64,000 bases of DNA from Bacteroides sp. 224. GTDB taxonomy: Bacteria > Bacteroidota > Bacteroidia > Bacteroidales > Bacteroidaceae. Shown here one piece after another: positions 38,370 to 47,691 of this stretch (its first letter is position 1; each line of letters opens with the position of its first letter). The notes under the pieces were generated by a model that was not told where the DNA came from, ran no database searches, and worked only from the letters and a program-made list of their open reading frames with translations. The position numbers and the translations under genes were made by a program. The DNA lies in contig NZ_QVMK01000007.1 of assembly GCF_010500995.1 (NCBI RefSeq), forward strand, positions 18,720 to 82,719, given 5' to 3'.

Positions 38370-38418
38370 GATCTCTCAAAAGAACGATTTATGGTGTAAT
38401 TTGTTCTTTTGAAAGATC
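38370..38418. promoter_or_regulatory. 16-bp inverted repeat (operator or terminator)
   Basis: GATCTCTCAAAAGAAC at 38370-38385 pairs with GTTCTTTTGAAAGATC at 38403-38418. It covers the region upstream of the ATPase -7 box and the stop of the DUF2797 gene, so it could be an operator, a terminator for the upstream operon, or both. Confidence 0.6.
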
Positions 38419-39211
38419 AGTAGACCTCCCAATCCACCACAAACCCCTCGTGACTTCTTACATTAAACACGAAGTTATTGTTAAATATCAGATATTGTCC
38501 TTTGATGCCTGTTAGTACTCCTTCGAATGTAGAAGTCTTTTTCAGATTTACCGAATTGATTTTCGTGGGATATTGGTGCACCGGATATTCCAGGCGTACA
38601 ATTTCTTCTTCTTTCAATATGTAGTGTTGTAGCTCTTCGGGTATAAAGTTGTGTATCTCTTTCTTTTTGAGGGCAAGATCTTCAAAGGGAACCTGTCCAC
38701 TCAACATCTTCCGGTAATTTGTTTTATCGGCTAAGTGCTGTTTCAGAGCTACCTCAATGGCTCCCGCTTCGTATCTGTTTGCTGTTTCTGCCAGTGGAAG
38801 GGCATATTCAGCTCCCTGATCTATCCAGCGGGTAGGGATTTGGGATTTGCGTGTTACCCCTACCTTAATACCACCCGAATTTGCCAAATAAACAATATGG
38901 GGTTGAAACTGCATGAGTGCTTCAATCTCAAGGTTTCTGTCTTCTTTTCCTAAGTGCGCTGTACAAAGTTCAGGCTTGATAATCCACTGTCCTGTATATG
39001 GAGAACTAAAATAACAGTTCTTACAGTGTCCCATAGTGTATATCTCTTTTTCCTGTCCGCACTCCAGGCATTGATAATGATTGAATCGAATCTTTATTTT
39101 CTTCCCCAACCATTCGTTGACGGAAATCATCTCTTCTCCCATTTTTAGATAGTATTGAATGGGAGAAGTATGTTCGGTAATCATTTTTGTTATGAGCCCG
39201 GTAGTAGTCAT
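38417..39211 (-). CDS. DUF2797 domain protein
   Basis: 264 residues. An N-terminal Cys cluster (CLECGQE..TMGHCKNCYF, about residues 48-70) looks like a zinc ribbon. The later segment GIKVGVTRKSQIPTRWIDQGA (about 112-135) is the DUF2797 hallmark and resembles a GIY-YIG-like core. A nucleic-acid role is plausible but unproven. It follows trpS by 9 bp and is probably in the same transcript. Confidence 0.8.
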   Translation of the reverse strand: MTTTGLITKMITEHTSPIQYYLKMGEEMISVNEWLGKKIKIRFNHYQCLECGQEKEIYTMGHCKNCYFSSPYTGQWIIKPELCTAHLGKEDRNLEIEALMQFQPHIVYLANSGGIKVGVTRKSQIPTRWIDQGAEYALPLAETANRYEAGAIEVALKQHLADKTNYRKMLSGQVPFEDLALKKKEIHNFIPEELQHYILKEEEIVRLEYPVHQYPTKINSVNLKKTSTFEGVLTGIKGQYLIFNNNFVFNVRSHEGFVVDWEVY

Positions 39212-39220
39212 GTGAAGTTT

Positions 39221-40204
39221 TTAGCGGAAACCAATAATTTGCCGTACTTCCTTAATTGTTTTCGAAGCACTTTCGCGAGCTTTTTCTGCTCCCTGACGGG
39301 CTATTTTATCCAATAATTCCGTATTTGCCATATATTCCGCTATTCGTTCGCGGATAGGTTCATTAAATGCAACGATGTCCTCGGCTAACTGTTTTTTCAA
39401 ATCGCCATAACGAATTGTGCCATCGTTCCATTTATCATTAAAATAATCATAAGTATCTTTAGTTGATACAATATCAAGGAAAGTGAAGAGGTTTTGAATT
39501 ACTTCCGGTTTTTCTGTATTCATTCCGGCCGGACCTGAATCTGTTACCGCTTTCATCACCTTTTTACGGATAGCGGCAGCATCTTCATACAGATAGATAC
39601 AGTTACCATCCGATTTACCCATCTTGCCCGAACCATCTAATCCGGGGATTTTAACAGCCTGACTTGAGAAAGTAAAGGAAGCGGGTTCCGGGAAGAATTC
39701 TATATTATACATGGAATTAAAACGGCGTGCAAATTTGCGAGCCATTTCCATATTCTGTTCTTGATCTTTGCCTACAGGCACTTTCACGGCTTTATGAATA
39801 ATGATATCGGCAGCCATCAGGGTAGGGTAAGTCAATAAGCCGGCATTTACATTATCGGGTTGCTGACGAGCCTTTTCTTTAAAAGTAGTCGTACGCTCCA
39901 ATTCACCTAAATAAGCATTCATATTCAGATAAAGGTAAAGTTCCAGAACTTCTTTTACATCACTTTGTATATAGATGGTTGCTTTCTCGGGATCGATGCC
40001 ACAAGCCAGATATTCGGCAAGGATGGTTCTTGCGCTGTTAATGATATTTTCGGGATTAGGTCTTGTCGTTAAAGAATGCCAGTCCGCTATAAAGAAATAG
40101 CAATTATAATCATTCTGCATCTTAATAAAATTCTTCACCGCTCCGAAATAATTTCCTAAGTGAAGATTACCTGTGGGACGAATTCCACTAACAACTGTTT
40201 CCAT
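39221..40204 (-). CDS. trpS: Tryptophanyl-tRNA synthetase
   Basis: 327 residues, normal length. Class I signature TGNLHLGNYFG (about 12-22) and KMSKS-type loop GKMGKSDG (about 192-199), plus QSDVKEVLELYLYLN. It charges tRNA-Trp. The mRNA leader (about 150 nt) contains a long palindromic repeat at 40211-40346. No T-box is visible. Confidence 0.96.
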   Translation of the reverse strand: METVVSGIRPTGNLHLGNYFGAVKNFIKMQNDYNCYFFIADWHSLTTRPNPENIINSARTILAEYLACGIDPEKATIYIQSDVKEVLELYLYLNMNAYLGELERTTTFKEKARQQPDNVNAGLLTYPTLMAADIIIHKAVKVPVGKDQEQNMEMARKFARRFNSMYNIEFFPEPASFTFSSQAVKIPGLDGSGKMGKSDGNCIYLYEDAAAIRKKVMKAVTDSGPAGMNTEKPEVIQNLFTFLDIVSTKDTYDYFNDKWNDGTIRYGDLKKQLAEDIVAFNEPIRERIAEYMANTELLDKIARQGAEKARESASKTIKEVRQIIGFR

Positions 40205-40210
40205 GTTTTT

Positions 40211-40346
40211 TTAGTTACGAGTTACAAGTTACAAGTTACGAGTTGCATGATATTTACTAAGTTATAAGATAAAACTAATTCGGCTCCTGTTAAAAAGAAT
40301 TGTAGGGAACCACCACTTGTAACTTGTAACCTGTAACTCGTAACTT
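40211..40346. repeat. GAGTTACAAGTTACAAGTTACGAG-type palindromic element
   Basis: Left arm of tandem GTTACAAGTTAC units (40212-40244) is answered by CTTGTAACTTGTAACCTGTAAC units at 40315-40345. It lies within the trpS 5' leader and ends at the start codon, so it should fold in the mRNA. Confidence 0.85.
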
Positions 40347-40359
40347 TTTTCTTCGGTCG

Positions 40360-40367
40360 CAAAATTA
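40360..40367 (-). promoter_or_regulatory. -7 promoter element of trpS
   Basis: TAATTTTG on the minus strand, exact consensus match. Confidence 0.55.
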
Positions 40368-40383
40368 AGGAAAAAGATTGGGA

Positions 40384-40391
40384 TATCTTTG
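40384..40391 (+). promoter_or_regulatory. -7 promoter element of carB
   Basis: TATCTTTG, exact consensus match, predicting a leader of about 150 nt before carB. Confidence 0.55.
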
Positions 40392-40477
40392 TTATGTAAG
40401 AAATAAGTAGTTACTTTGCATAAATTTTAAGTAATAGTATGAACCCGAAGCTTGTGGTAGACTGAACTTTAGATGAC

Positions 40478-40515
40478 GCGTTACTCCTTTTAAAGAAGGC
40501 TAACGCTTTTTTTTT
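40478..40515 (+). terminator. Intrinsic terminator in the carB leader (attenuator candidate)
   Basis: GCGTTA pairs with TAACGC around an inner CCTT/AAGG stem, followed by nine T residues, ending 34 bp before the carB ATG and downstream of its predicted promoter. Confidence 0.7.
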
Positions 40516-40549
40516 GCTTATAAACAACTAAAATAACATATTTAGAGAA

Positions 40550-43500
40550 ATGGAAAACAAATTGAAGAAAGTCTTGGTGCTGGGATCAGGAGCACTCAAG
40601 ATCGGTCAAGCCGGGGAGTTTGACTATTCCGGGTCGCAGGCATTGAAAGCTTTGAAAGAAGAGGGCATTAGTTCAGTACTTGTTAATCCGAATATTGCTA
40701 CCATTCAAACTTCGGAAGGTATTGCGGATAAGGTATACTTCTTGCCGGTAACTACCAGCTTTGTAGAAGAGATTATCAAGAAAGAACAACCGGATGGTAT
40801 TCTTCTTGCTTTTGGTGGACAAACAGCCCTGAATTGCGGAGCAGAACTTTATACCAGTGGTGTTTTGAACAAATATGGTGTAAAAGTACTGGGAACTTCT
40901 GTTGAGGCTATCATGTATACCGAAGACCGTGATTTGTTTGTGAAGAAGCTCGATGAAATCGACATGAAAACTCCGGTAAGTCAGGCAGTAGAATCTATGG
41001 AAGAAGCATTGGCAGCGGCCGAAAGAATAGGCTTCCCTGTAATGGTGCGTTCTGCTTATGCGCTTGGTGGCTTGGGTAGTGGAATCTGCCAAGACAAAGA
41101 AGAATTCATTAAACTGGCAGAAAGTTCTTTTGCTTTCTCTAAACAAATCCTGATCGAAGAATCTCTGAAAGGCTGGAAAGAAATAGAGTTTGAAGTAATT
41201 CGTGATACAAACGATCACTGTTTTACGGTGGCAAGCATGGAAAACTTCGACCCGTTGGGAATCCATACCGGAGAATCTATCGTAGTAGCTCCAACTTGTT
41301 CTTTGGACGACAAAGAGCTGAAGATGCTACAGGAGCTTTCTACTAAATGTATCCGTCATTTAGGTATTGTAGGAGAATGTAACATCCAGTATGCTTTCAA
41401 CTCCGAAACAGATGATTACCGCGTGATTGAAGTAAACGCCCGTTTAAGTCGTTCTTCTGCATTGGCATCGAAGGCAACCGGTTATCCGTTGGCTTTTGTG
41501 GCTGCTAAAATTGCTTTGGGATATACACTCGACCAAATAGGGGAGATGGGAACTCCTAACTCTGCTTATGCAGCTCCTCAACTTGATTACCTGATCTGTA
41601 AAATACCTCGTTGGGACTTAACCAAGTTCGCCGGCGTATCTCGCGAAATCGGTTCCAGCATGAAGTCGGTAGGGGAGATTATGTCTATCGGACGCTCTTT
41701 CGAAGAAATCATTCAGAAAGGACTCCGTATGATTGGACAAGGAATGCACGGTTTTGTAGGTAACGATGATTTAGACTTTGAAGACCTCGACAAAGAACTG
41801 GCTAACCCAACAGACCTTCGTGTTTTTGCCATTGCCGAAGCTTTGGAAAAAGGATATACCATCGATCGTATTTTCGATCTTACTAAAATAGACCCTTGGT
41901 TCTTAGGCAAACTAAAAAACATAGTTGATTATAAAGCGAAACTATCCACTTATAATGCAGTCAATGAAATACCTGCCGATGTTTTGCGTGAAGCTAAAAT
42001 ATTAGGTTTCTCCGATTTCCAGATCGCACGCTTTGTGTTGACTCCGGAAGGAAACATGGAAAAAGAGAACCTGATGGTACGTGCGCGTCGTAAAGAACTA
42101 AACATTCTTCCGGCAGTTAAACGCATCAATACGATTGCTTCCGAACATCCGGAACTGACCAACTACTTGTATATGACTTATGCAGTAGAAGGCTATGACG
42201 TGAATTACTATAAGAATGAAAAATCGGTTGTTGTATTAGGATCGGGTGCATACCGTATCGGTAGCTCGGTAGAATTCGATTGGTGTTCGGTGAATGCCGT
42301 TCAAACTGCTCGTAAGTTAGGATACAAATCGATTATGATTAACTATAATCCGGAAACCGTATCTACCGATTATGATATGTGTGATCGCTTGTACTTCGAC
42401 GAACTTTCTTTTGAACGTGTACTCGATGTAATCGATCTGGAACAACCTCGCGGAGTAATCGTTTCTATGGGTGGACAGATTCCGAATAACCTGGCAATGA
42501 AACTTCATCGTCAGTCGGTGCCTATTCTTGGAACCTCTCCATTGTCCATCGACCGTGCGGAAAACCGTAATAAATTCTCGGCTATGCTCGATCAGTTGGG
42601 TATCGACCAACCGGCATGGCAGGAACTTACCAGCTTGGAAGATGTGAAAGTATTTGTGGAAAAAGTAGGTTATCCGGTATTGGTGCGTCCTTCTTATGTA
42701 CTTTCGGGCGCTGCCATGAATGTATGTTATGACGAAGATGAATTGAAGAACTTCCTGAAAATGGCTGCCGAAGTTTCTAAAGAGTTCCCGGTGGTAGTTT
42801 CTCAATTCCTCGAAAACACCAAAGAAATAGAATTCGACGCAGTTGCCAGAAACGGCGAGGTAGTTGAATACGCCATTTCTGAGCATATTGAGTTTGCCGG
42901 TGTACACTCTGGTGACGCCACATTGGTATTCCCTGCACAGAAGATTTACTTCGCTACTATGCGTAGAATCAAAAAGATCAGCCGTCAGATTGCCAAAGAA
43001 TTAAATATTTCCGGTCCTTTCAATATACAGTTCCTGGCTCGCAACAATGAGGTGAAGGTAATAGAATGTAATCTTCGCGCGTCTCGCAGCTTCCCGTTTG
43101 TATCGAAGGTGCTGAAACGTAACTTCATTGAAACCGCTACTCGCATCATGTTGGATGCTCCGTACGAACAACCGGATAAATCGGCATTCGATGTAGATTG
43201 GATCGGTGTAAAAGCCTCTCAATTCTCTTTTGCCCGTTTGCACAAAGCAGACCCGGTATTGGGAGTAGATATGTCTTCTACCGGTGAAGTAGGTTGCTTG
43301 GGAGACGATTTCTCGGAAGCGTTACTTAGTTCTATGATCGCTACCGGATTTAAGATTCCGGAAAAAGGAATTATGTTCTCGTCGGGAGCCATGAAATCGA
43401 AAGTAGATCTGTTGGATGCCAGTCGTATGTTGCACGAAAAAGGATATAAAATCTATGCGACAGCCGGTACTGCTGCCTTCTTAAATGCTCACGGTGTAAC

Positions 43501-43777
43501 CACTCAGCCTGTTTACTGGCCGGATGAAAAACCTGATGCAGAGGATAATGTAATGCGCATGATTGCCGATCATAAATTTGATTTGATTGTTAATATTCCG
43601 AAGAACCATTCGAAACGTGAGTTGACTAACGGATATAAGATTCGTCGTGGAGCTATCGATCATAACATTCCATTGATAACTAATGCTCGTTTGGCAAGTG
43701 CGTTTATCGAAGCCTTCTGCGAAATGAAGCAAGAGGATATTCCAATTAAGAGCTGGCAAGAATATAAATATCAATAG
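40550..43777 (+). CDS. carB: Carbamoyl-phosphate synthase large subunit
   Basis: 1075 residues, full length. Two homologous ATP-grasp halves (LGSGALKIGQAGEFDYSGSQA at the start and VVLGSGAYRIGSSVEFDWCSV near 560), an oligomerisation domain between them and a C-terminal MGS-like allosteric domain (about 935-1075: SRMLHEKGYKIYATAGTAAFL). It makes carbamoyl phosphate for pyrimidines and arginine. carA is not adjacent, which is notable. The leader holds a terminator-like hairpin. Confidence 0.97.
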   Translation: MENKLKKVLVLGSGALKIGQAGEFDYSGSQALKALKEEGISSVLVNPNIATIQTSEGIADKVYFLPVTTSFVEEIIKKEQPDGILLAFGGQTALNCGAELYTSGVLNKYGVKVLGTSVEAIMYTEDRDLFVKKLDEIDMKTPVSQAVESMEEALAAAERIGFPVMVRSAYALGGLGSGICQDKEEFIKLAESSFAFSKQILIEESLKGWKEIEFEVIRDTNDHCFTVASMENFDPLGIHTGESIVVAPTCSLDDKELKMLQELSTKCIRHLGIVGECNIQYAFNSETDDYRVIEVNARLSRSSALASKATGYPLAFVAAKIALGYTLDQIGEMGTPNSAYAAPQLDYLICKIPRWDLTKFAGVSREIGSSMKSVGEIMSIGRSFEEIIQKGLRMIGQGMHGFVGNDDLDFEDLDKELANPTDLRVFAIAEALEKGYTIDRIFDLTKIDPWFLGKLKNIVDYKAKLSTYNAVNEIPADVLREAKILGFSDFQIARFVLTPEGNMEKENLMVRARRKELNILPAVKRINTIASEHPELTNYLYMTYAVEGYDVNYYKNEKSVVVLGSGAYRIGSSVEFDWCSVNAVQTARKLGYKSIMINYNPETVSTDYDMCDRLYFDELSFERVLDVIDLEQPRGVIVSMGGQIPNNLAMKLHRQSVPILGTSPLSIDRAENRNKFSAMLDQLGIDQPAWQELTSLEDVKVFVEKVGYPVLVRPSYVLSGAAMNVCYDEDELKNFLKMAAEVSKEFPVVVSQFLENTKEIEFDAVARNGEVVEYAISEHIEFAGVHSGDATLVFPAQKIYFATMRRIKKISRQIAKELNISGPFNIQFLARNNEVKVIECNLRASRSFPFVSKVLKRNFIETATRIMLDAPYEQPDKSAFDVDWIGVKASQFSFARLHKADPVLGVDMSSTGEVGCLGDDFSEALLSSMIATGFKIPEKGIMFSSGAMKSKVDLLDASRMLHEKGYKIYATAGTAAFLNAHGVTTQPVYWPDEKPDAEDNVMRMIADHKFDLIVNIPKNHSKRELTNGYKIRRGAIDHNIPLITNARLASAFIEAFCEMKQEDIPIKSWQEYKYQ

Positions 43778-43809
43778 TAAAAAGGAAGGATTGACTTCTT
43801 TATAATATT

Positions 43810-43848
43810 AAAAAAGGATCTGTAGCGTACTGTTACAGATCCTTTTTT
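43810..43848. terminator. Bidirectional intrinsic terminator after carB
   Basis: AAAAAAGGATCTGTA and TACAGATCCTTTTTT form a perfect 15-bp stem with a 9-nt loop, serving carB (+) and the convergent GH88 gene (-). Confidence 0.95.
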
Positions 43849-43874
43849 TAGTGTGAGTGGTATCTAAACTGAAT

Positions 43875-45107
43875 TTAGAATAACTTGCCTGTTTCTTCCA
43901 GTTTTTGTTTTCTTAATAAAGCTTCCAGGAAGTAGTAGTCTGCGTATGATATTGGAGCATCTACTTCGAATTTACCCGGTTTAGAACCTGTACTGTGCAG
44001 GAGTAAGAAGCCTCCGTCCTTCCCTTCGCCGGCCAGGTAATGTTTAGATAGATTCTCTAAAATAGTATCAGCCCATTTTACATATTTCGCGGCATTTGCC
44101 TTATCATAAAGACTTAATTCATAAAGCGCTGAGGCTGTAACCGTAGCAGCAGAAACATCTCTTGGCTCATTCGGAATTTCGGGAGCATCGTAATCCCAGT
44201 AAGGAATTAAATCTTCCGGTAAGTTGGGATGCGAGAAGATGTAGTTTGCAATGTGTTTAGCCTGTTCCAGAAATTCGGGCAGTTGAGTCTCTCTATAGCA
44301 CATTGTGTATCCGTAAACACCCCAGGCTTGTCCTCTCGACCAAGCAGATTCATGAGCATATCCCTGGTGGGTATGTTTATGAACTACTTCTCCTGTAATT
44401 GTATCATAATCAATCACGTGGTAGCTGCTGTAATCATCGCGGAAGTGATTTTTCATTGTTGTTTTGGCATGGTTAACTGCAATGTTGTAAAAGAGAGAAT
44501 CTTTGCTTTCATTAAATGCCCAGAATAGAAGTTCAAGGTTCATCATATTGTCTATGATAACAGGGTATTGCCATTTATCTGTGCTATGATCCCAAGAACG
44601 GATTGCTCCTATGTGTTCTTTGTAGCGTGTTGTTAATGTATATGCAGATTCTAACAAGATGTTTTTGTAGTTTTCATCTTGGGTTAAACGATAACCGTTT
44701 CCAAAGCTACAATATACTTTGAAGCCCATATCATGTGTTCTTCCGTTTGTCTTTTCACGTTCCAGCGGATCGGTGAATTTGCGGGCTGCATCTGCCCATT
44801 TCTGATCTTTCGTGTACTCATACATGTACCATAACTCACCGGGAAAGAAACCACTTGTCCAGTCTCTGGAAGCAACTAATTTGATGTTTCCATCTTTGTC
44901 TAAAGTACGTGGTGCTACTAATGGGCTACCTTTTTTTTCTTTTTTTGCTTCCTCGGCGGTGAGCTTATCAACCTCCGAAATGGCGTATGTTAATTGTTTG
45001 GAAGCAAATTCAAAGTCTTTTTTTACTTGGCTATCGGCACCGGATTGACTCTTGCATGAAGAAAGAAGAGGGAGTAGAATACAGCAAATAGTAATGAAGT
45101 TTTTCAT
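43875..45107 (-). CDS. GH88 unsaturated glucuronyl hydrolase, lipoprotein
   Basis: 410 residues. Lipoprotein signal with lipobox LSSC (Cys18). (alpha/alpha)6 barrel with the two conserved Asp of the family: THDMGF (about 124) and IIDNMMNLELLFWA (about 184), plus HESAWSRGQAWGVYG. It removes the 4,5-unsaturated uronate left by polysaccharide lyases on glycosaminoglycan or pectin-like oligosaccharides by vinyl-ether hydration. Divergent from the GH20 gene; together they suit disaccharides of uronate and hexosamine. Confidence 0.92.
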   Translation of the reverse strand: MKNFITICCILLPLLSSCKSQSGADSQVKKDFEFASKQLTYAISEVDKLTAEEAKKEKKGSPLVAPRTLDKDGNIKLVASRDWTSGFFPGELWYMYEYTKDQKWADAARKFTDPLEREKTNGRTHDMGFKVYCSFGNGYRLTQDENYKNILLESAYTLTTRYKEHIGAIRSWDHSTDKWQYPVIIDNMMNLELLFWAFNESKDSLFYNIAVNHAKTTMKNHFRDDYSSYHVIDYDTITGEVVHKHTHQGYAHESAWSRGQAWGVYGYTMCYRETQLPEFLEQAKHIANYIFSHPNLPEDLIPYWDYDAPEIPNEPRDVSAATVTASALYELSLYDKANAAKYVKWADTILENLSKHYLAGEGKDGGFLLLHSTGSKPGKFEVDAPISYADYYFLEALLRKQKLEETGKLF

Positions 45108-45276
45108 AATGATAGTTCAATTTGTATAATTTAAAAAGTAAAGATACTTAGTTTTACCCAAATAATAAATCTCTATGGGAATTTTCTTGCATTCCGATAC
45201 TCTTGGGCAGCGCTATAAATCAAGTGCAAAATTGAATCAATAGGCCGATTATGGTATGTTGTCAGATCTTTTTAGT

Positions 45277-45284
45277 TATCTTCG
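45277..45284 (+). promoter_or_regulatory. Possible -7 element of the GH20 operon
   Basis: TATCTTCG, a one-base variant of TAnnTTTG, with TTG at 45259-45261 upstream; 36 bp before the GH20 start. Confidence 0.4.
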
Positions 45285-45319
45285 CAGCTAACAAATTAAC
45301 CTTATTAATTATTTAGGGA

Positions 45320-47671
45320 ATGAAAAAGATAGTCGCATTTAGCTTAACACTTTTGTTTATGTGGGTAGTTTCTTCTTGCAACACCCCGGAAGTACCCGAA
45401 CTCTACAATCAGGGAATCAATGTTACCCCCATGCCTATGGAACTGACACAAAAAAAGGGTTCCTTTAAATTATCTGATAAAGTAGTTTTTGTTTCTGCCG
45501 ATGAAAACTCCGACAAAATAGCTGCTTACTTCGCAGCTAAAATAAAGAATTCAACCGGATTTAATCTTCAAACCGTAAAGAAAAAGCCTGCTTCGAAATT
45601 TATTCAACTGAATCTTGTATCCGATGCACCGGTTAATGAAGAAGGTTACTTATTGGAGGTAACAACTTCCGGTATCGACATTCAAGCCAATACCCCGCAG
45701 GGATTGTTCTATGGTATGCAAACCGTACTGCAATTATTGCCTGCCGAAATTCAAAGTCCTGTACTTGTAGAAGGAGTTGCGTGGACGCTTCCGGCAGTTT
45801 CGATAAAAGACGAACCTCGCTTTAAGTATCGTGGAATGCATCTGGATGTGTGTCGTCATTTTGCAAGTGTTGATTTCTTAAAGAAACAACTGGATGTGTT
45901 GGCCATGTTTAAGATCAACAAATTCCATTGGCATTTAACCGAAGATCAGGGTTGGCGTATCGAAATAAAGAAATATCCCGAACTTACTACGGTAGGTGCT
46001 CAACGTGTGGAAGGAGAAGGAAATACGTATGGTCCTTTCTTTTATACACAAGAACAAGTGAAAGAGATTGTGGCTTATGCAAAAGAGAGGTTTATTGAAG
46101 TGATTCCCGAAGTGGAACTCCCCGGCCATGCAGTAGCAGCTATCAACGCTTACCCCGAGCTTGCTTGTACAGGCAAGAAGATTCCCGTACGTAATATCTG
46201 GGGAATCGCCAACGATGTGTTCTGTGCCGGAAACGAACAAGTGTTCAGTTTTCTGGAAGATGTGATTACCGAAGTAATTCCTTTGTTCGAAAGTGACTAT
46301 TTCCATATCGGAGGAGATGAATGCCCTAAAATTCGTTGGAAAGAATGTCCCAAATGCCAGGCTCGTATTAAGTCGCTTGGTTTAAAAGGAGACAAAGAAC
46401 ACTCTGCAGAAGAAAAGTTGCAAAGTTATTTTGTACAACGTATAGAGAAGTTCTTGTTAAAGCACAATAAAAAGATGATTGGTTGGGATGAGATTTTAGA
46501 AGGAGGACTTGCCCCCACAGCTACAGTAATGAGTTGGCGTGGAGAAGAAGGAGGAATCGCATCGGCTAATATGGGACATGATGTGATTATGACTCCGGGT
46601 GGTTGGTTGTATTTGGATAAGTATCAGGGGGATTCCCGCCTATCGTCGGTAACCATTGGTGGATTGTTAACTTTGGAAAAAGTATATATGTATGACCCTG
46701 TTCCTCAGAAAATAGCAGAAGACAAAAAACACCATATCTTAGGTGCGCAGGGAAATATGTGGAATGAATATAATTATACAGAGAAAGAGATGGAATACGA
46801 TATCTATCCTCGTATAATTGCCTTGGCAGAATTAACCTGGACGCCGGAAGATAAAAAGGACTATAAAGACTTTGAGCGTCGCATCGAAAACCAACGTGTT
46901 CGCTTAGATATGTATGATGTAAATTACTACATACCTATGCCGGAGCAAGCCGGAGAAGCACCTTCGTGCAACTTTGTGGCCTTTACCGATCAAACCACTG
47001 TGGGACTCAAATCAACAGAGCCGGTTAAGATGGTGTATACACTGGATGGAACTGAGCCTACTTTAAACTCTACCGAATATACAGAACCTCTTACTTTTAC
47101 CGAAAATACAGTATTGAATATACGTTCTGTGGTTTTATCCGGAAAGATGGGACCAACCCGTACCATTACTTTCGAGAAACAAACGTATGCTCCTGCTTCC
47201 GAGAAACCCGAAAATAGAGATGTGAAAACAGAATACTACAAAGGTTTGTGCCGAACTGCTGCCGAACTTAAAGGTAAAAAGGCAGACAGAAAGTTGGATG
47301 CTCCTATTATCTATTCCAGATACAGAGTGAAAGGATATAGCGAAGTGTATGAAGATGATCTTTGGTCTTCCCGCCATACCGGATACATTCATATTAAGGA
47401 AGACGGAGTTTATTACTTCCACACAGATGGCGAGTTTTGGTTGAACGATCAATTGCTTATCTCTAACGAAAAAGATAATCAGGGCACAGCCAGAAGATTC
47501 TCTCGCAGTGATAAGTCCATAGCTCTGGCGAAGGGATATCATCGTTTCGAATTATTGCAGTTGGGTGCAATCTTTGGAGGATGGCCTACACAGTGGGATA
47601 ATGCAATGGTGTCAATTCGCAAAGAGGGTGAACCTAAGTTCAGACCATTGGATGTAACGGATTTACAATAA
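45320..47671 (+). CDS. GH20 beta-N-acetylhexosaminidase lipoprotein with PA14-like domain
   Basis: 783 residues. Lipoprotein signal (VVSSCNTPE). GH20b domain (about 30-150), GH20 barrel (about 150-540) with catalytic Asp-Glu pair D333-E334 in HIGGDECPK and FHWHLTEDQGWRIEIK. A short Ig-like/chitobiase C-terminal domain (YTLDGTEPTLNSTEY, about 575-590) follows, then a PA14-like carbohydrate-binding domain (about 640-775). It cleaves terminal GlcNAc or GalNAc at the cell surface. The esterase gene follows 20 bp later. Confidence 0.93.
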   Translation: MKKIVAFSLTLLFMWVVSSCNTPEVPELYNQGINVTPMPMELTQKKGSFKLSDKVVFVSADENSDKIAAYFAAKIKNSTGFNLQTVKKKPASKFIQLNLVSDAPVNEEGYLLEVTTSGIDIQANTPQGLFYGMQTVLQLLPAEIQSPVLVEGVAWTLPAVSIKDEPRFKYRGMHLDVCRHFASVDFLKKQLDVLAMFKINKFHWHLTEDQGWRIEIKKYPELTTVGAQRVEGEGNTYGPFFYTQEQVKEIVAYAKERFIEVIPEVELPGHAVAAINAYPELACTGKKIPVRNIWGIANDVFCAGNEQVFSFLEDVITEVIPLFESDYFHIGGDECPKIRWKECPKCQARIKSLGLKGDKEHSAEEKLQSYFVQRIEKFLLKHNKKMIGWDEILEGGLAPTATVMSWRGEEGGIASANMGHDVIMTPGGWLYLDKYQGDSRLSSVTIGGLLTLEKVYMYDPVPQKIAEDKKHHILGAQGNMWNEYNYTEKEMEYDIYPRIIALAELTWTPEDKKDYKDFERRIENQRVRLDMYDVNYYIPMPEQAGEAPSCNFVAFTDQTTVGLKSTEPVKMVYTLDGTEPTLNSTEYTEPLTFTENTVLNIRSVVLSGKMGPTRTITFEKQTYAPASEKPENRDVKTEYYKGLCRTAAELKGKKADRKLDAPIIYSRYRVKGYSEVYEDDLWSSRHTGYIHIKEDGVYYFHTDGEFWLNDQLLISNEKDNQGTARRFSRSDKSIALAKGYHRFELLQLGAIFGGWPTQWDNAMVSIRKEGEPKFRPLDVTDLQ

Positions 47672-47691
47672 TACATTTACAGATATATGTT

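Larger units (their letters stand above)
40205..40549. other. 345-bp divergent promoter region between trpS and carB
   Basis: Holds a GTTACAAGTTAC-type palindrome (40211-40346), two opposite -7 elements 16 bp apart (40360-40367 minus, 40384-40391 plus) and a terminator-like hairpin in the carB leader (40478-40515). No gene seen. Confidence 0.75.

Noticed and set aside
40205..40383. T-box or Trp-leader attenuator before trpS
   Set aside because: No specifier loop, T-box sequence or Trp-rich leader peptide; the structure is a dispersed palindromic repeat.
40673..41266. Minus-strand frame of 197 codons inside carB
   Set aside because: Antisense shadow of carB, no independent signals.
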